DNA of 57,988 nucleotides from assembly GCF_000718775.1 (NCBI RefSeq), contig NZ_JOCB01000047.1:1-57988 (forward strand), read 5' to 3'. Source of the stretch: Streptomyces sp. NRRL S-31. Lineage in GTDB: Bacteria > Actinomycetota > Actinomycetes > Streptomycetales > Streptomycetaceae. The translations under genes were made by a program, and so were the position numbers. The first letter of the stretch is position 1, and each line of letters begins with the position of its first letter. The notes beneath the pieces were generated by a model. The model did no database searches, had not been told where the DNA came from, and saw only the letters and a list, made by a program, of their open reading frames with translations. Below are positions 34,101 through 41,231 of the stretch, in pieces.

Positions 34101-35386
34101 TCATCCGCCCGCTCCCCGGCCGCGCCCGGCACGGCCGTCGCCTGCCGGAGCGCGGCCGCCGCCGCCAGCCCCGCGCGGACGACGGGATCGTCGGGCAGGT
34201 CCGGCAGGTGTCCGGCGCGGACCCGCACCCCTCTGAGGTACCCGCGGGTCGCTTCCATGAAGGTACGGACCCCGGGCGGACACCCGGGCTCGGAGAGCGC
34301 CTCGGTGTACGCGTCCTCCGCGTCGCGCAGCGCCTCCGCGTCGAGGGTGCCGAGCGCCACCAGCTGCCACGCCGCGGCCACGTCCATGAGGCCGACCCAG
34401 CGGTCCGGGGCGTCCGCGGGGTACTGCTCGGCCACCTGCCGCAGCACCGCGAGGGACCGCGTCGCGTCCGCCGGGCGCAGCTGCTCGCCGGCCCGCTCGC
34501 ACAGCAGCCTGCCGTAGTTCCGCAGGACCGGCGGCGGCAGCTCCGCCATCAGGGGGCTGTCGAGCGGCAGCCCCTCCAGTTGGGCCAGGGCCAGATCGGC
34601 GTCGCGCGGATCGCGGTGCTCCCGAGCCGCCGGCAGCCGGATCAGCAGGATGCGGGCGAGCTGCGCGCGGGCGATGGGGAACCAGCCGTCCTCGCACTCG
34701 GTGGACTTCTCGCCCTCCTCGACGGCCCGCCGGATCTCGGCGAGGCCCCGGTCGAGATCGGTTTCGGCGCCGGTCGCGTCGAAGCGGCGGGTGAACTGCT
34801 GGCCGTAGTGGAAGCGGAAGAAGGCCGACTGGCCCATCGGTTCGGGTACGCCGTCCAGTGCCCCGCCGAGTTGGGCGATCGCCGCTTCGAGGTCGGCCGG
34901 GTCGTTCGTGTGGCAGAAACGGGTCCCGTAGGCGATGCCCAACCGGCCCCGGACCTGGCGGGTCGTCTCCTCGCCAGGGGGGAGGACCGCCGCGGCGGCC
35001 TCCAGGTGCCGGGTGGCCTCCACCAGGAGGGCGGCCTGCCGTTCCGGCGGCACACCGGGTTCACACACCTTCTCGTAGCGGAACCAGTGCAACTGGCCGA
35101 GGAGGCCGTGCCACAGCGGTGCCTCGGGGTGCCCCGGGTCGTCGTCGAGCGCCCGTGCGACGGCGGCGATCGCGGCATCGAGATCGCGGGGATCGCCCTG
35201 GCGTTCCGCCAGCTCCGCGAGCCACAAGCCCATGGCCACCCGATCCGCCGCCGCGGCGGGGCCACCGTCCGGGGGCTGCCCGGCCGGCTCCGCACGGGTC
35301 CGGGCGATCCACTCCCTCAGCTCCTCGTCCGACACGCCGCCGAGGTCCCCGTCCGCGCGCTTCCCTGCCGAAGCACCGTCCCCCAT
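31127..35386 (-). CDS. TPR-CHAT protease
   Basis: 1419 residues. A long N-terminal solenoid of TPR-like helical repeats (for example DLEAAIAQLGGALDGV, DLALAQLEGLPLDS) spans roughly residues 25-980. A Gly/Pro/Asp-rich low-complexity linker near 950-1020 follows. The CHAT caspase-like domain at the C-terminus has His in LHLACHAEVD and Cys in VSLAACTTHVSG. The ATG at 35386 has GGGGGAG 6 nt upstream and is preferred over one 69 nt earlier. It precedes the caspase-like gene. TPR-CHAT proteins in other bacteria include phage-defence proteases; the trigger and substrate here are unknown. Confidence 0.85.
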   Translation of the reverse strand: MGDGASAGKRADGDLGGVSDEELREWIARTRAEPAGQPPDGGPAAAADRVAMGLWLAELAERQGDPRDLDAAIAAVARALDDDPGHPEAPLWHGLLGQLHWFRYEKVCEPGVPPERQAALLVEATRHLEAAAAVLPPGEETTRQVRGRLGIAYGTRFCHTNDPADLEAAIAQLGGALDGVPEPMGQSAFFRFHYGQQFTRRFDATGAETDLDRGLAEIRRAVEEGEKSTECEDGWFPIARAQLARILLIRLPAAREHRDPRDADLALAQLEGLPLDSPLMAELPPPVLRNYGRLLCERAGEQLRPADATRSLAVLRQVAEQYPADAPDRWVGLMDVAAAWQLVALGTLDAEALRDAEDAYTEALSEPGCPPGVRTFMEATRGYLRGVRVRAGHLPDLPDDPVVRAGLAAAAALRQATAVPGAAGERADEDGAGDFQRLGLASLGPGGEDLQRVTERCQRADASPALRRLPLMLMTFFAPFLAGLGIRPTAEEVLERVRAALTVLPQDDPVRTSLHMVAGQVALTASSESYDPEQAQVALDHFDTALAGAGAAAESDALRSGREVWRIAALAFRGLVRGTRDALAQAAAELTVLRDDPSVSAYTRVYAAVQHALIKARQAFATNDAAGLAAAAADLRDARDRLPADDAMRPRVVVMLDALASARLFLTPDAGPRYEDVDPDRIRREAAPMPPPDRAEALGMAGLAIGLRVLRHPDPGRLDAGIALLQEALALDPADGGGKRLRFAHTLAMLRLHRYDSGHDGTDLDEAVRWNEEAVRLAAHPGHFGWAPAAMQLAEVYRRVAESGRGDRAEHLARGRETGLRALRGHAWQVLLQSQAQYTAETLAVSASHALTVARWCIADGCPAEAVQALDAGRGLVLHAASAAGTVPERLAAAGRPDLAAEWRTAAAGDGPGAADGIPGDLRYRVLRVLAGTDDLLADGLLANDLLTDDSPAGGPADGPADERTGGPVDELTGGPADGPADERTGGPVGGRSDGPADDAGTAGPRSRLGHLLVPPSLHDIATALRRAGADAMVYLVPGEGAGSGRGGCAVAVHPDGRTSLVRLPELTVDAPALVAHLGSGADSGSRDMGPADGAPPPSADARAAGHRTLEALCDWASEAVTEPLLTHLRAWGATRPPKVVLVPMGQLAAVPWHAARRSAPGGRYRYALQDAVFSYAASARLFCDVVAGEPVPYDAPALVVGNPTGDLPHAGREAAALHAAFYRTAPYLGRHATGTPAGAGTPAEVLGWLRLRGLSPGGVLHLACHAEVDRNTTVRTAHLHLAGGTLAAEQLTEQAQRHGRTGRLGLVSLAACTTHVSGRGYDEAFTLSTAFLVEGAGSVLGSLWPVPDEATSYLMFMVHHYLHAEGARPAAALRLAQLWMLDPDRRPPSTMPPELARRVRSLNADDLRGWAGFTHLGQ
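32400..32532 (-). repeat. In-frame repeats in the CHAT linker
   Basis: A roughly 60-bp segment rich in GGTCCGCCGGTCCGTTCGTC recurs twice with partial copies. It encodes Gly-Pro-Ala-Asp and Asp-Glu-Arg-Thr-Gly-Gly-Pro blocks between the helical region and the protease domain. Confidence 0.7.
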
Positions 35387-35506
35387 ACCAGCTCCCCCGT
35401 CCCGGGGCGCCCGTGCCCACCGGATACCAGTGAACCCCAACTCCCTTGCGGACAAAGGTCGTCAGCCGGTCGTTCCGCGGGCGGATCCCGGCTCACGGGC
35501 GACCTG

Positions 35507-35537
35507 ATCCCAACGGAACCCGCTGGGGTCTGTTGGG
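35507..35537. repeat. Inverted repeat next to the IS end
   Basis: TCCCAAC (35507-35513) pairs with GTTGGGA (near 35532-35538), with an inner CCC/GGG pairing. It abuts the start of the transposase remnant and could be an IS end or a terminator for the upstream CHAT promoter region. Confidence 0.4.
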
Positions 35538-35703
35538 AAGGTGGATCTTGTTTGTCGGTGCTCAGGTGCTGTGGGACGTGGGGATCTGACGAACGGCCAG
35601 TGGGCCGGGCTTGAGCCGTTGCTGCCGACGGGCATCAAGCCGGGTCGGCCGCAGGTGTGGACGCGGCGGCAGCTGATGGACGGCATACGGTGGCGGGCGA
35701 GGA
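35537..35703 (+). pseudogene. IS5-family transposase, N-terminal remnant
   Basis: From GTGGATCTTGTT (35541) the frame reads a typical IS5-type N-terminus: DLTNGQWAGLEPLLPTGIKP, then GRPQVWTRRQLMDGIRWR. It then runs out of frame at about 35703, where TGAPWRDVP would be expected. No DDE catalytic domain is present. The first 16 bp (35537-35552) recur in inverted orientation at 53023-53038. Confidence 0.75.
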
Positions 35704-35713
35704 GGCTGTGGGC

Positions 35714-35997
35714 ATGCGCAGCCGGGCGGCGGTGCACTACCAGCCCGGTGAGCTGGAGGCGAAGGGCGGGATCGTCCGTGAGCCGGGGCGCGCCCGCGGG
35801 ACCGCCTTGCATGACTGGCCCCGGCCGCTACCGCCGGGGGCCGGCCGGTGCTGGACGGCTGGTGGGGCCGGGAGGAGACCGCGCGGGACAAGTTCCGGCG
35901 CTGTATCGGCGAGTACGGGAGCATGCCCGGTGCCCGCGTCACCCTCCCCGATGCGACGACCGGCGAGACGCTGGTCTCCTGGCCCGACCCGCAGTAG
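35714..35997 (+). pseudogene. Broken gene remnant after the transposase
   Basis: Two protein-like pieces lie in different frames. From 35714 there is MRSRAAVHYQPGELEAKGGI. From about 35848 to a TAG at 35997 there is VLDGWWGREETARDKFRR followed by EYGSMPGARVTLPDATTG and ending LVSWPDPQ. The second looks like the C-terminus of a small actinobacterial protein. Neither has a credible complete frame. Confidence 0.4.
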
Positions 35998-36033
35998 GCC
36001 CGCCGACCCGGCGCCCGACCCGGCCCGCGGGGG

Positions 36034-36205
36034 TTACTCGCCGGCCGGGTCGGCCGGGGGGTGCCGGACGGCCTTCTTCACGGCCTGCTCCAGCTCGTAC
36101 CGGTTGACCTGGGTGGCTGCGGCGTGGTCGGCGATGGCCGCTTGGGACGCTTGGGAGGCTTCGTGCCAGCGGCGCAGCCGGGGGCGCCGTACTCGTGCAA
36201 CCCGC
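36034..36205 (-). pseudogene. C-terminal remnant, mobile-element type gene
   Basis: The minus frame ending in TAA at 36034 reads RRWHEASQASQAAIADHAAA and then QVNRYELEQAVKKAVRHP, a clean amphipathic helical C-terminus. It is cut off by an in-frame TGA about 55 codons upstream. Similar tails occur in Streptomyces plasmid/ICE-associated proteins, but I cannot name the family. Confidence 0.4.
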
Positions 36206-36473
36206 CGTCACACCTGACGGCGCCCGCTGGTGCCCATCGCCCCCGGCGCGGGTGGGGGACTGCCGCTGCCGACCGAGCGGGTACCGAAGTCCGACATCGC
36301 CGACGGCCCCCGTTGCGGCCGGCACCTCCCCTCGCCGACCGGGCTTCCACCAGGTGCAGACGAACCCGCGACGCGCTCTCCTCCCGGCGCCGGTATGGCT
36401 GTTCACCACGGCCGGGTGACTTCCCGGCCGTACGGCCCCCCGGCCGGCTCAGCGGCGGCTACCACGGAGCCCA

Positions 36474-36612
36474 TGCTCACCACTGTTGCGCGTGGCCTGG
36501 CCGCCGCGGCTCTCGCCGTCCTGCCCGCTCTTGTAGCCCCAGCCGCTGCCCACGCGACCGTCCCTTCCCCGCGCCGCCCGGCCATCCCCGCGCCGCCTGG
36601 TCCGCCCCGGCT
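36474..36612 (+). pseudogene. Signal-peptide fragment of a secreted protein
   Basis: ATG at 36474 opens a typical export signal (TVARGLAAAALAVLPALVAP, then AAAHA). After about 45 residues it runs into the aminoglycoside phosphotransferase remnant in another frame, so only the 5' end survives. Confidence 0.35.
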
Positions 36613-36775
36613 GCGTGAGCAGTCGATGCCTGGGAGGAGCAGCTGTGCAAAGACGCCGAGGAGCTGCCACATGCACTGCCGCATCAGGTGCTGGAGGCCA
36701 CCGTGGCGACCGTGCGGGAGCTGGGCCGGGACCAGCCGGACATTCTCATCCACGGCGACCTGCATGTCCGGAATC
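36613..36775 (+). pseudogene. Aminoglycoside/hydroxyurea phosphotransferase remnant
   Basis: The frame containing 36622 encodes DAWEEQLCKDAEELPHALPH and then VLEATVATVRELGRDQPDIL, ending IHGDLHVRN. That is the Brenner motif HGDxxxxN of APH(6)/streptomycin-kinase-like enzymes. Both the N-terminal lobe and the residues after the motif are missing. It is interrupted right after Asn by the reverse-transcriptase remnant on the other strand. Confidence 0.7.
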
Positions 36776-36920
36776 CATCGCGTGCAGGGCCAGGTTCAAG
36801 AGGAACGGGCTGATCACTCCGCTTTGCGGAGTCCCCGCTTCGGTCGGGGCGAACCGACCTCGATCCACCGCCCCGGCCTCCAGCCGCTGCCGGACCAGTC
36901 CCCGCCACGGGTAAGGTGCC
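36774..36920 (-). pseudogene. Group II intron reverse transcriptase/maturase remnant
   Basis: On the minus strand, GLVRQRLEAGAVDRGRFAPT is followed by EAGTPQSGVISPFLLNLALH. This matches the conserved RT segment around GTPQGGVISPLLxNIALHG of group II intron proteins. Only about 45 codons remain; the YADD box is absent. It indicates past retro-element insertion into the phosphotransferase gene or shuffling nearby. Confidence 0.7.
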
Positions 36921-37372
36921 GAGCGCGGCCCTGTCGGCCGTTCATGGTCGATTCTTTATCTCCCGCAGCCCCCGCTTCTTCCCAGGTGAGCAAGAACTCG
37001 TCTCGGGGGTTGCAGAGAATGTCCGCGGAATGGCTTGGATCCTCGGCGGCTGCCGCCTTCGGCTTATGCATCGAACTTCAGTGCACGTCATCACTGTTCC
37101 GTTCGCTGAGGTCTGCAGTGCCGAAAAACATTCGCTGTAGACGACGTCGGACGATTCTGGTTCGGCGAATCGAATGAGGGTGCGGAATGCCTGCCCGGTT
37201 CGGCAGTCGCTTCTTTCCCCTTCACTTTCAGGGAGTTATTCCGACGACGGCCTACCGGAAATTCCTGCACGGCAAAATGCCTGATAGGAGGTTTCTCGGC
37301 CACCTCCGTCGAAACTGAGTGTACGTCGCAAGGATCGCAAATCGGACTGGTGGCAAAGAATCAGCCACGCTG
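36921..37372. other. Non-coding, lower-GC stretch
   Basis: This 450-bp stretch is visibly less GC-rich than its surroundings (for example TTCGCTGTAGACGACG and GGCAAAGAATCAGCC). It shows no frame with convincing codon bias or motif on either strand. It separates the remnant zone from the biosynthetic operon promoter and may be foreign DNA. Confidence 0.5.
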
Positions 37373-37401
37373 TTGTTTGCGTCCGGGACCCGGGTTAAGG
37401 T
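37373..37401 (+). promoter_or_regulatory. Promoter candidate of the biosynthetic operon
   Basis: TTGTTT (37373-37378), a 17-bp spacer and TAAGGT (37396-37401). Initiation near 37408 would give a 5' leader of about 300 nt before the WD40 gene, long for Streptomyces. The leader holds a small peptide frame with a good ribosome site. Confidence 0.5.
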
Positions 37402-37505
37402 CGCATCCGTGTCCGTCAGCTGAGCCGAACGAGCACACCAGCTCTGTTCTTACCGGTTGACGACAGTGCATCGTGATGGCTCTTTCTGGACGGGGGAGAT
37501 CTTCA

Positions 37506-37580
37506 GTGAGTTCGTGGCTCGACAATGGGCTTTGTCACGGCACCCTCCCCCGGTCTCTGTCGACTGCCGTCGCGTCCTGA
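37506..37580 (+). CDS. Putative 24-residue leader peptide
   Basis: A GTG start has GGGGGAG 7 nt upstream. It encodes 24 residues beginning with Ser-Ser-Trp-Leu-Asp and containing one Cys (Asn-Gly-Leu-Cys-His). It ends in TGA within the long leader of the biosynthetic operon. It may be a regulatory upstream frame or chance; an overlapping 75-codon frame (37457-37684) has a poorer start. Confidence 0.35.
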   Translation: MSSWLDNGLCHGTLPRSLSTAVAS

Positions 37581-37711
37581 ACGGGGCGTGCCGGCCAAGC
37601 TCCCGCACACAAGGCAGTCCAATGGCCCGGGCCGATGCTCGTCCACAGACGAGCGGTGCGCCCGTGTGCCGTACCGCTGCCTAACACCCACGGAGAGGCA
37701 CGAAGACAGGT

Positions 37712-39592
37712 ATGCGCCCCATCGATCTGCCGCGCACCGCATCCGGTCACTCAGCTCCCATCACCCACGTCGGGCTGCGCAACGACGCGCGTAGACTGGC
37801 GAGTTGCTCGTACGACGGCACCGTCATCATCTGGGACCTGTCCGACCCTGCGCGGCCGGCCCGTGCGGCCACGTTGCACCACCGGCGGCTCGTCAACGCC
37901 TCCGCCTGGAACCCGGCGAAGCCGCACCTGCTCGCCACCGCCTCCGCCGACAAGACCGTCTCGGTCTGGAACGTGCCGGACGACGGCCCCGCGACCCTCC
38001 TCAACGTTCTGGCCCGGCACACCGATGACATCAACTCGGTGGCATGGGCGCCCGACGGCGAGCGGCTGATCTGTGTCTCCGAAGACGGCCGCGCCACGAT
38101 GTGGGAGGCCCTCGCGGGCCGGTTCCTGCGTGAGGTGGGCTCCCACGAGGCGCACTGCATGATGGTCTCGATCAGCGTCGAGGGACTCGTCGCCACCGTC
38201 GGCGAGGACGGCTTGGTGGCCGTCACCGACCCGGACTCGGACGCCGAGCCGTCCGTCCGCCGATACGACTCCTCGATCGAGGGCTGCGCCTGGTCGCGGG
38301 CCGGTGACATCCTCGCGGTCGCCCGCGACGACGGCGCCGTCGATCTGCTCACCAAAAAGCTCGACCACCTGCGCACGGTGGAGGTGTCCTCCTCCGCCGC
38401 CCGTTGCGTGGCCTGGTCGGAGGACGACGCCCGGTTCATCGTGGGCGCCTACGACGGTTCGCTCCACTTCTTCACCGCCGACGGCGAGCGCGTCGACCGG
38501 GTCGTGGACGCCCGCATCTGGCCCCGCTCGGTCGACGCCGCGGGCGGTCTGGTGGCCGCGGGCAGCTTCTGGAGCAGCCCCCACCTGCTCGACTTCGCCA
38601 CCGCAACCGAGGTCGCCGAACCTGCCGAGGCCACCCATGGCCCCAACGCGATGGCGGCCTGCGGCGACGAGTTGTTCATCGGCTGCGACTCCGGCACCGT
38701 CGTGGTCCTCTCGACGGCCGACGCGGACGCCGACGCGCCCGCCGTACGCCTCATCGAGCTCACCGACGGTCCGATCCTCTCCCTCGTCGTCCAAGACGAC
38801 ATCGTCTACGCGGGCACCTACGCGGGTCACGTCGTGCGGTTTGAAGGTGGTGACCGCCTGGTGAGCGCGCAGTTGGGCGCGCCGCTGCCGTCACTGGCCC
38901 TCGACGACGGGCGTCTGATCGCCGGCACGTACAACGGCGAACTGATCGCTCTGGACCCCGTGGACCTCGTGGAGAAGGACCGCTGGGAAGCCCACGGCGG
39001 CTCCGTGAAGTCGCTTGCCTCGCTGCCCGGTGAGGGCACCGGCTTCCTCTCCGCGGCGACCGACCGGACCATCGCGGGCGGCGGGTTCCGCGACCGGACC
39101 ACCCTGTGGGAGCACGGCAACCTCGTCAACGCCGTCGCCGCGCTGGGCGATTCCGTGGCGGCCAGCGCCTCGCGCGACCACACCGTCAAGGTCGGCCGGC
39201 TCTCCCGTACCCAGGACGGAGCGGTGCGCGCCGAGGCGGTGCAGACGCTCATGGGGCCCGACGAGTCGGTGAAGTGCGTCGCCGTCCTCGGCACTGCCGA
39301 CCATCCCTTCGTGCTCGCCGGAGCCTACGACTTCGGGCTCTACGTCTGGCCCGTGAACTGGAGCGCCGGCACGTCCGTGCTCACCTCCGGGCAGGTTCTG
39401 GCCGAGTTCGGGCAGGGCCTGTCCTGCATGACGCAAATCGACGACGCCTCGGTCGCCGTGGCCGGCTGGGACGGCCGGATCGTCCTGGTCACGCACACGG
39501 CCGACGGTGGGATACCGGGCGTCCGCCGTTCGTGGTGGGTCCAGGATCTGGTGCGCGCCGCGCGCGCCACGGCCGCGGAGGAGACGAAGTGA
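37712..39592 (+). CDS. WD40-repeat beta-propeller protein (ToxC-like)
   Basis: 626 residues, made throughout of WD40-type blades. Examples are RRLASCSYDGTVIIWDLSD, LLATASADKTVSVWNV, ERLICVSEDGRATMWEA and VAASASRDHTVKVGRL. There are probably two seven-bladed propellers and no catalytic motif. It opens the operon and its stop overlaps the GTP cyclohydrolase II start (TGATG). In the toxoflavin loci of Burkholderia and Pseudomonas a WD-repeat protein, ToxC, accompanies GTP cyclohydrolase II. By analogy it would organise or assist the early pathway enzymes; its exact role is not established. Confidence 0.82.
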   Translation: MRPIDLPRTASGHSAPITHVGLRNDARRLASCSYDGTVIIWDLSDPARPARAATLHHRRLVNASAWNPAKPHLLATASADKTVSVWNVPDDGPATLLNVLARHTDDINSVAWAPDGERLICVSEDGRATMWEALAGRFLREVGSHEAHCMMVSISVEGLVATVGEDGLVAVTDPDSDAEPSVRRYDSSIEGCAWSRAGDILAVARDDGAVDLLTKKLDHLRTVEVSSSAARCVAWSEDDARFIVGAYDGSLHFFTADGERVDRVVDARIWPRSVDAAGGLVAAGSFWSSPHLLDFATATEVAEPAEATHGPNAMAACGDELFIGCDSGTVVVLSTADADADAPAVRLIELTDGPILSLVVQDDIVYAGTYAGHVVRFEGGDRLVSAQLGAPLPSLALDDGRLIAGTYNGELIALDPVDLVEKDRWEAHGGSVKSLASLPGEGTGFLSAATDRTIAGGGFRDRTTLWEHGNLVNAVAALGDSVAASASRDHTVKVGRLSRTQDGAVRAEAVQTLMGPDESVKCVAVLGTADHPFVLAGAYDFGLYVWPVNWSAGTSVLTSGQVLAEFGQGLSCMTQIDDASVAVAGWDGRIVLVTHTADGGIPGVRRSWWVQDLVRAARATAAEETK

Positions 39593-40260
39593 TGTCCGTA
39601 CAGACGGAGATGAACAGCGGGGCGACCGCCGAGGCGCCCACCGGGACCACCACCGCCGGCGTTCGTGCCCGAGTGGGCATCACCATGGAGCGGGTGGGTG
39701 GTCGGCGCGCCGAGCTCGTCACCTTCGAGGGTCTCCCCGACCGGGCCGAGCATGTCGCGTGCGTGTTGCCGCCCGACGCCGGCAGGCCGCCGCTCGTGCG
39801 GCTGCACAGCGAGTGCCTGACGGGCGACCTCTTCGGCTCCGAGCGGTGCGACTGCGGTCCGCAGCTCGACGAGGCCCTGTCCCTCATCAGCGAGGAGGGC
39901 GGCACCGTCCTCTACCTGCGCCAGGAGGGCCGCGGGATCGGCCTCTACAACAAGCTCGACGCGTACGTCCTCCAGGACGGCGGCGCCGACACCTTCGAGG
40001 CCAACCGCCTGCTCGGCCGAGGCGCCGACGAGCGCGACTACGCGGCCGCGGCCGCGATGCTGCACGCGCTCGGTCAGACGACGATACGGCTGCTCACCAA
40101 CAATCCGGACAAGGTCAGGCAGTTGCGGCGGCACGGCATCGAGGTCACCGAGGTCATCCCGACCCGCGTCCACGTAACCGCTGAGAACAGCCGCTACCTG
40201 TCCGCGAAGGCCGAGGTCGGCGGGCACACCCTGAATGTGTGGGAGGACGAGACCGCATGA
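39592..40260 (+). CDS. GTP cyclohydrolase II (ToxB/RibA-like)
   Basis: 222 residues, the size of stand-alone RibA. Zinc ligands Cys75, Cys86 and Cys88 lie in HSECLTGDLFGSERCDCG. The GTP-binding and catalytic segment is LRQEGRGIGLYNKLDAY. It opens the imidazole ring of GTP, releasing formate and pyrophosphate to give 2,5-diamino-6-ribosylamino-pyrimidinone phosphate. There is no DHBP synthase domain, and its position in a secondary-metabolite operon points to precursor supply for an azapteridine or pyrimidine product rather than riboflavin. It overlaps both neighbours by 1-4 nt. Confidence 0.92.
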   Translation: MSVQTEMNSGATAEAPTGTTTAGVRARVGITMERVGGRRAELVTFEGLPDRAEHVACVLPPDAGRPPLVRLHSECLTGDLFGSERCDCGPQLDEALSLISEEGGTVLYLRQEGRGIGLYNKLDAYVLQDGGADTFEANRLLGRGADERDYAAAAAMLHALGQTTIRLLTNNPDKVRQLRRHGIEVTEVIPTRVHVTAENSRYLSAKAEVGGHTLNVWEDETA

Positions 40261-41231
40261 AGCTGACCGATGTCGCCGACTCGCCGCACTTCAAGGAGTA
40301 TGCCGATCTGACCGACCCTGCCCGCGTGCACCGGGCGGGGCAGTCGGACTCGGTGGTGTGCGTGTCCAGCACCGCCCAGCTGGCGGCCCTGGTCGAGAAC
40401 CCGGAGGCGCCGCTGCACGAGCGGCTGGCGGCCGGTGCGACGCTCGCCGCGATCGGGGACCCTCGGCTGGCCGGCCCGCTCCCCGCCACTTGCTTCGTTC
40501 CGGGCGGCCCCACTCCGGTGGGCCTGCCGCCGGAAGAGGTCGCGGCCGTGGTCGAGCAGTGGCGGCACGTCGGTGTCGAAGCCTCCTGGATCGACAAGGA
40601 GACCCCCGAGCACGCCGTGTTCGTCGACGACTTCTGGATGGCCGCCTACCCGGTGACCAACGCCGAGTATCGCGACTTCCTCGCCGACACGGGGTACGAG
40701 GTCCGGCCCACCACCTGGTACCTGGGTGCGTACCCGTGGGAGCGGTCCAACCACCCCGTCGCCGGCGTACGCCCCGAGGACGCCGACCGGTACGCGCAGT
40801 GGCTGACCGAGAAGACCGGTCACCCGTGGCGCCTGCCCGGCGAGGCCGAATGGGAGCGCGCCGCCAAGGGCGAGGACGGCCGCGAGTTTCCCTGGGGCGA
40901 CACCTTCGACCCCGAGGCATGCAACACCCGCGAGACGGGTGTGCACACGACCACGCCGGTCGGCGCCTTCCCGGCGGGCCGTTCGCCGTACGGCGTGTAC
41001 GACATGGGCGGCAACGTCGAGGAGTTCGTCGCCGACGACTACGTTCCCTACCCCGGGGGCAGGTTCGTCGACGATCACCTCGTCGAGTCCATGGGCACCT
41101 ACCGTGTCGCCCGCGGCGGCAGCTTCTCGCGCTTCGGCGACCTGACCCGGACCCGGCGCCGGCACGGCGCGTTCCCGGGCCCGCTGTACCCGGTCGGATT
41201 CCGCCTCGCGACCAGCGAGCGGCCGTCATGA
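40257..41231 (+). CDS. SUMF1/FGE-like domain protein (ToxD-like)
   Basis: 324 residues. The C-terminal two thirds form a formylglycine-generating-enzyme fold: FWMAAYPVTNAEYRDFL, GHPWRLPGEAEWERAAKG, YGVYDMGGNVEEFVAD and a closing RGGSFSR with GFRLATSE. The active-site Cys pair of true FGE is not evident and no sulfatase is near, so sulfatase maturation is unlikely. In toxoflavin loci the ToxD protein carries this kind of domain and acts in late oxidative formation of the triazine, as I recall. ATGA overlap with the cyclohydrolase gene. Confidence 0.82.
   Translation: MKLTDVADSPHFKEYADLTDPARVHRAGQSDSVVCVSSTAQLAALVENPEAPLHERLAAGATLAAIGDPRLAGPLPATCFVPGGPTPVGLPPEEVAAVVEQWRHVGVEASWIDKETPEHAVFVDDFWMAAYPVTNAEYRDFLADTGYEVRPTTWYLGAYPWERSNHPVAGVRPEDADRYAQWLTEKTGHPWRLPGEAEWERAAKGEDGREFPWGDTFDPEACNTRETGVHTTTPVGAFPAGRSPYGVYDMGGNVEEFVADDYVPYPGGRFVDDHLVESMGTYRVARGGSFSRFGDLTRTRRRHGAFPGPLYPVGFRLATSERPS

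Noticed and set aside
36916..37303. Short frames on both strands in the lower-GC stretch
   Set aside because: No codon bias, no ribosome sites and no recognisable motif.
37457..37684. 75-codon frame in the leader of the biosynthetic operon
   Set aside because: Poor third-position bias and a weak start; the 24-codon frame at 37506 has a much better ribosome site.
40257..41231. Sulfatase-activating formylglycine-generating enzyme
   Set aside because: The fold matches, but no sulfatase is nearby and the FGE active-site cysteines are not evident. A ToxD-like role fits the context better.
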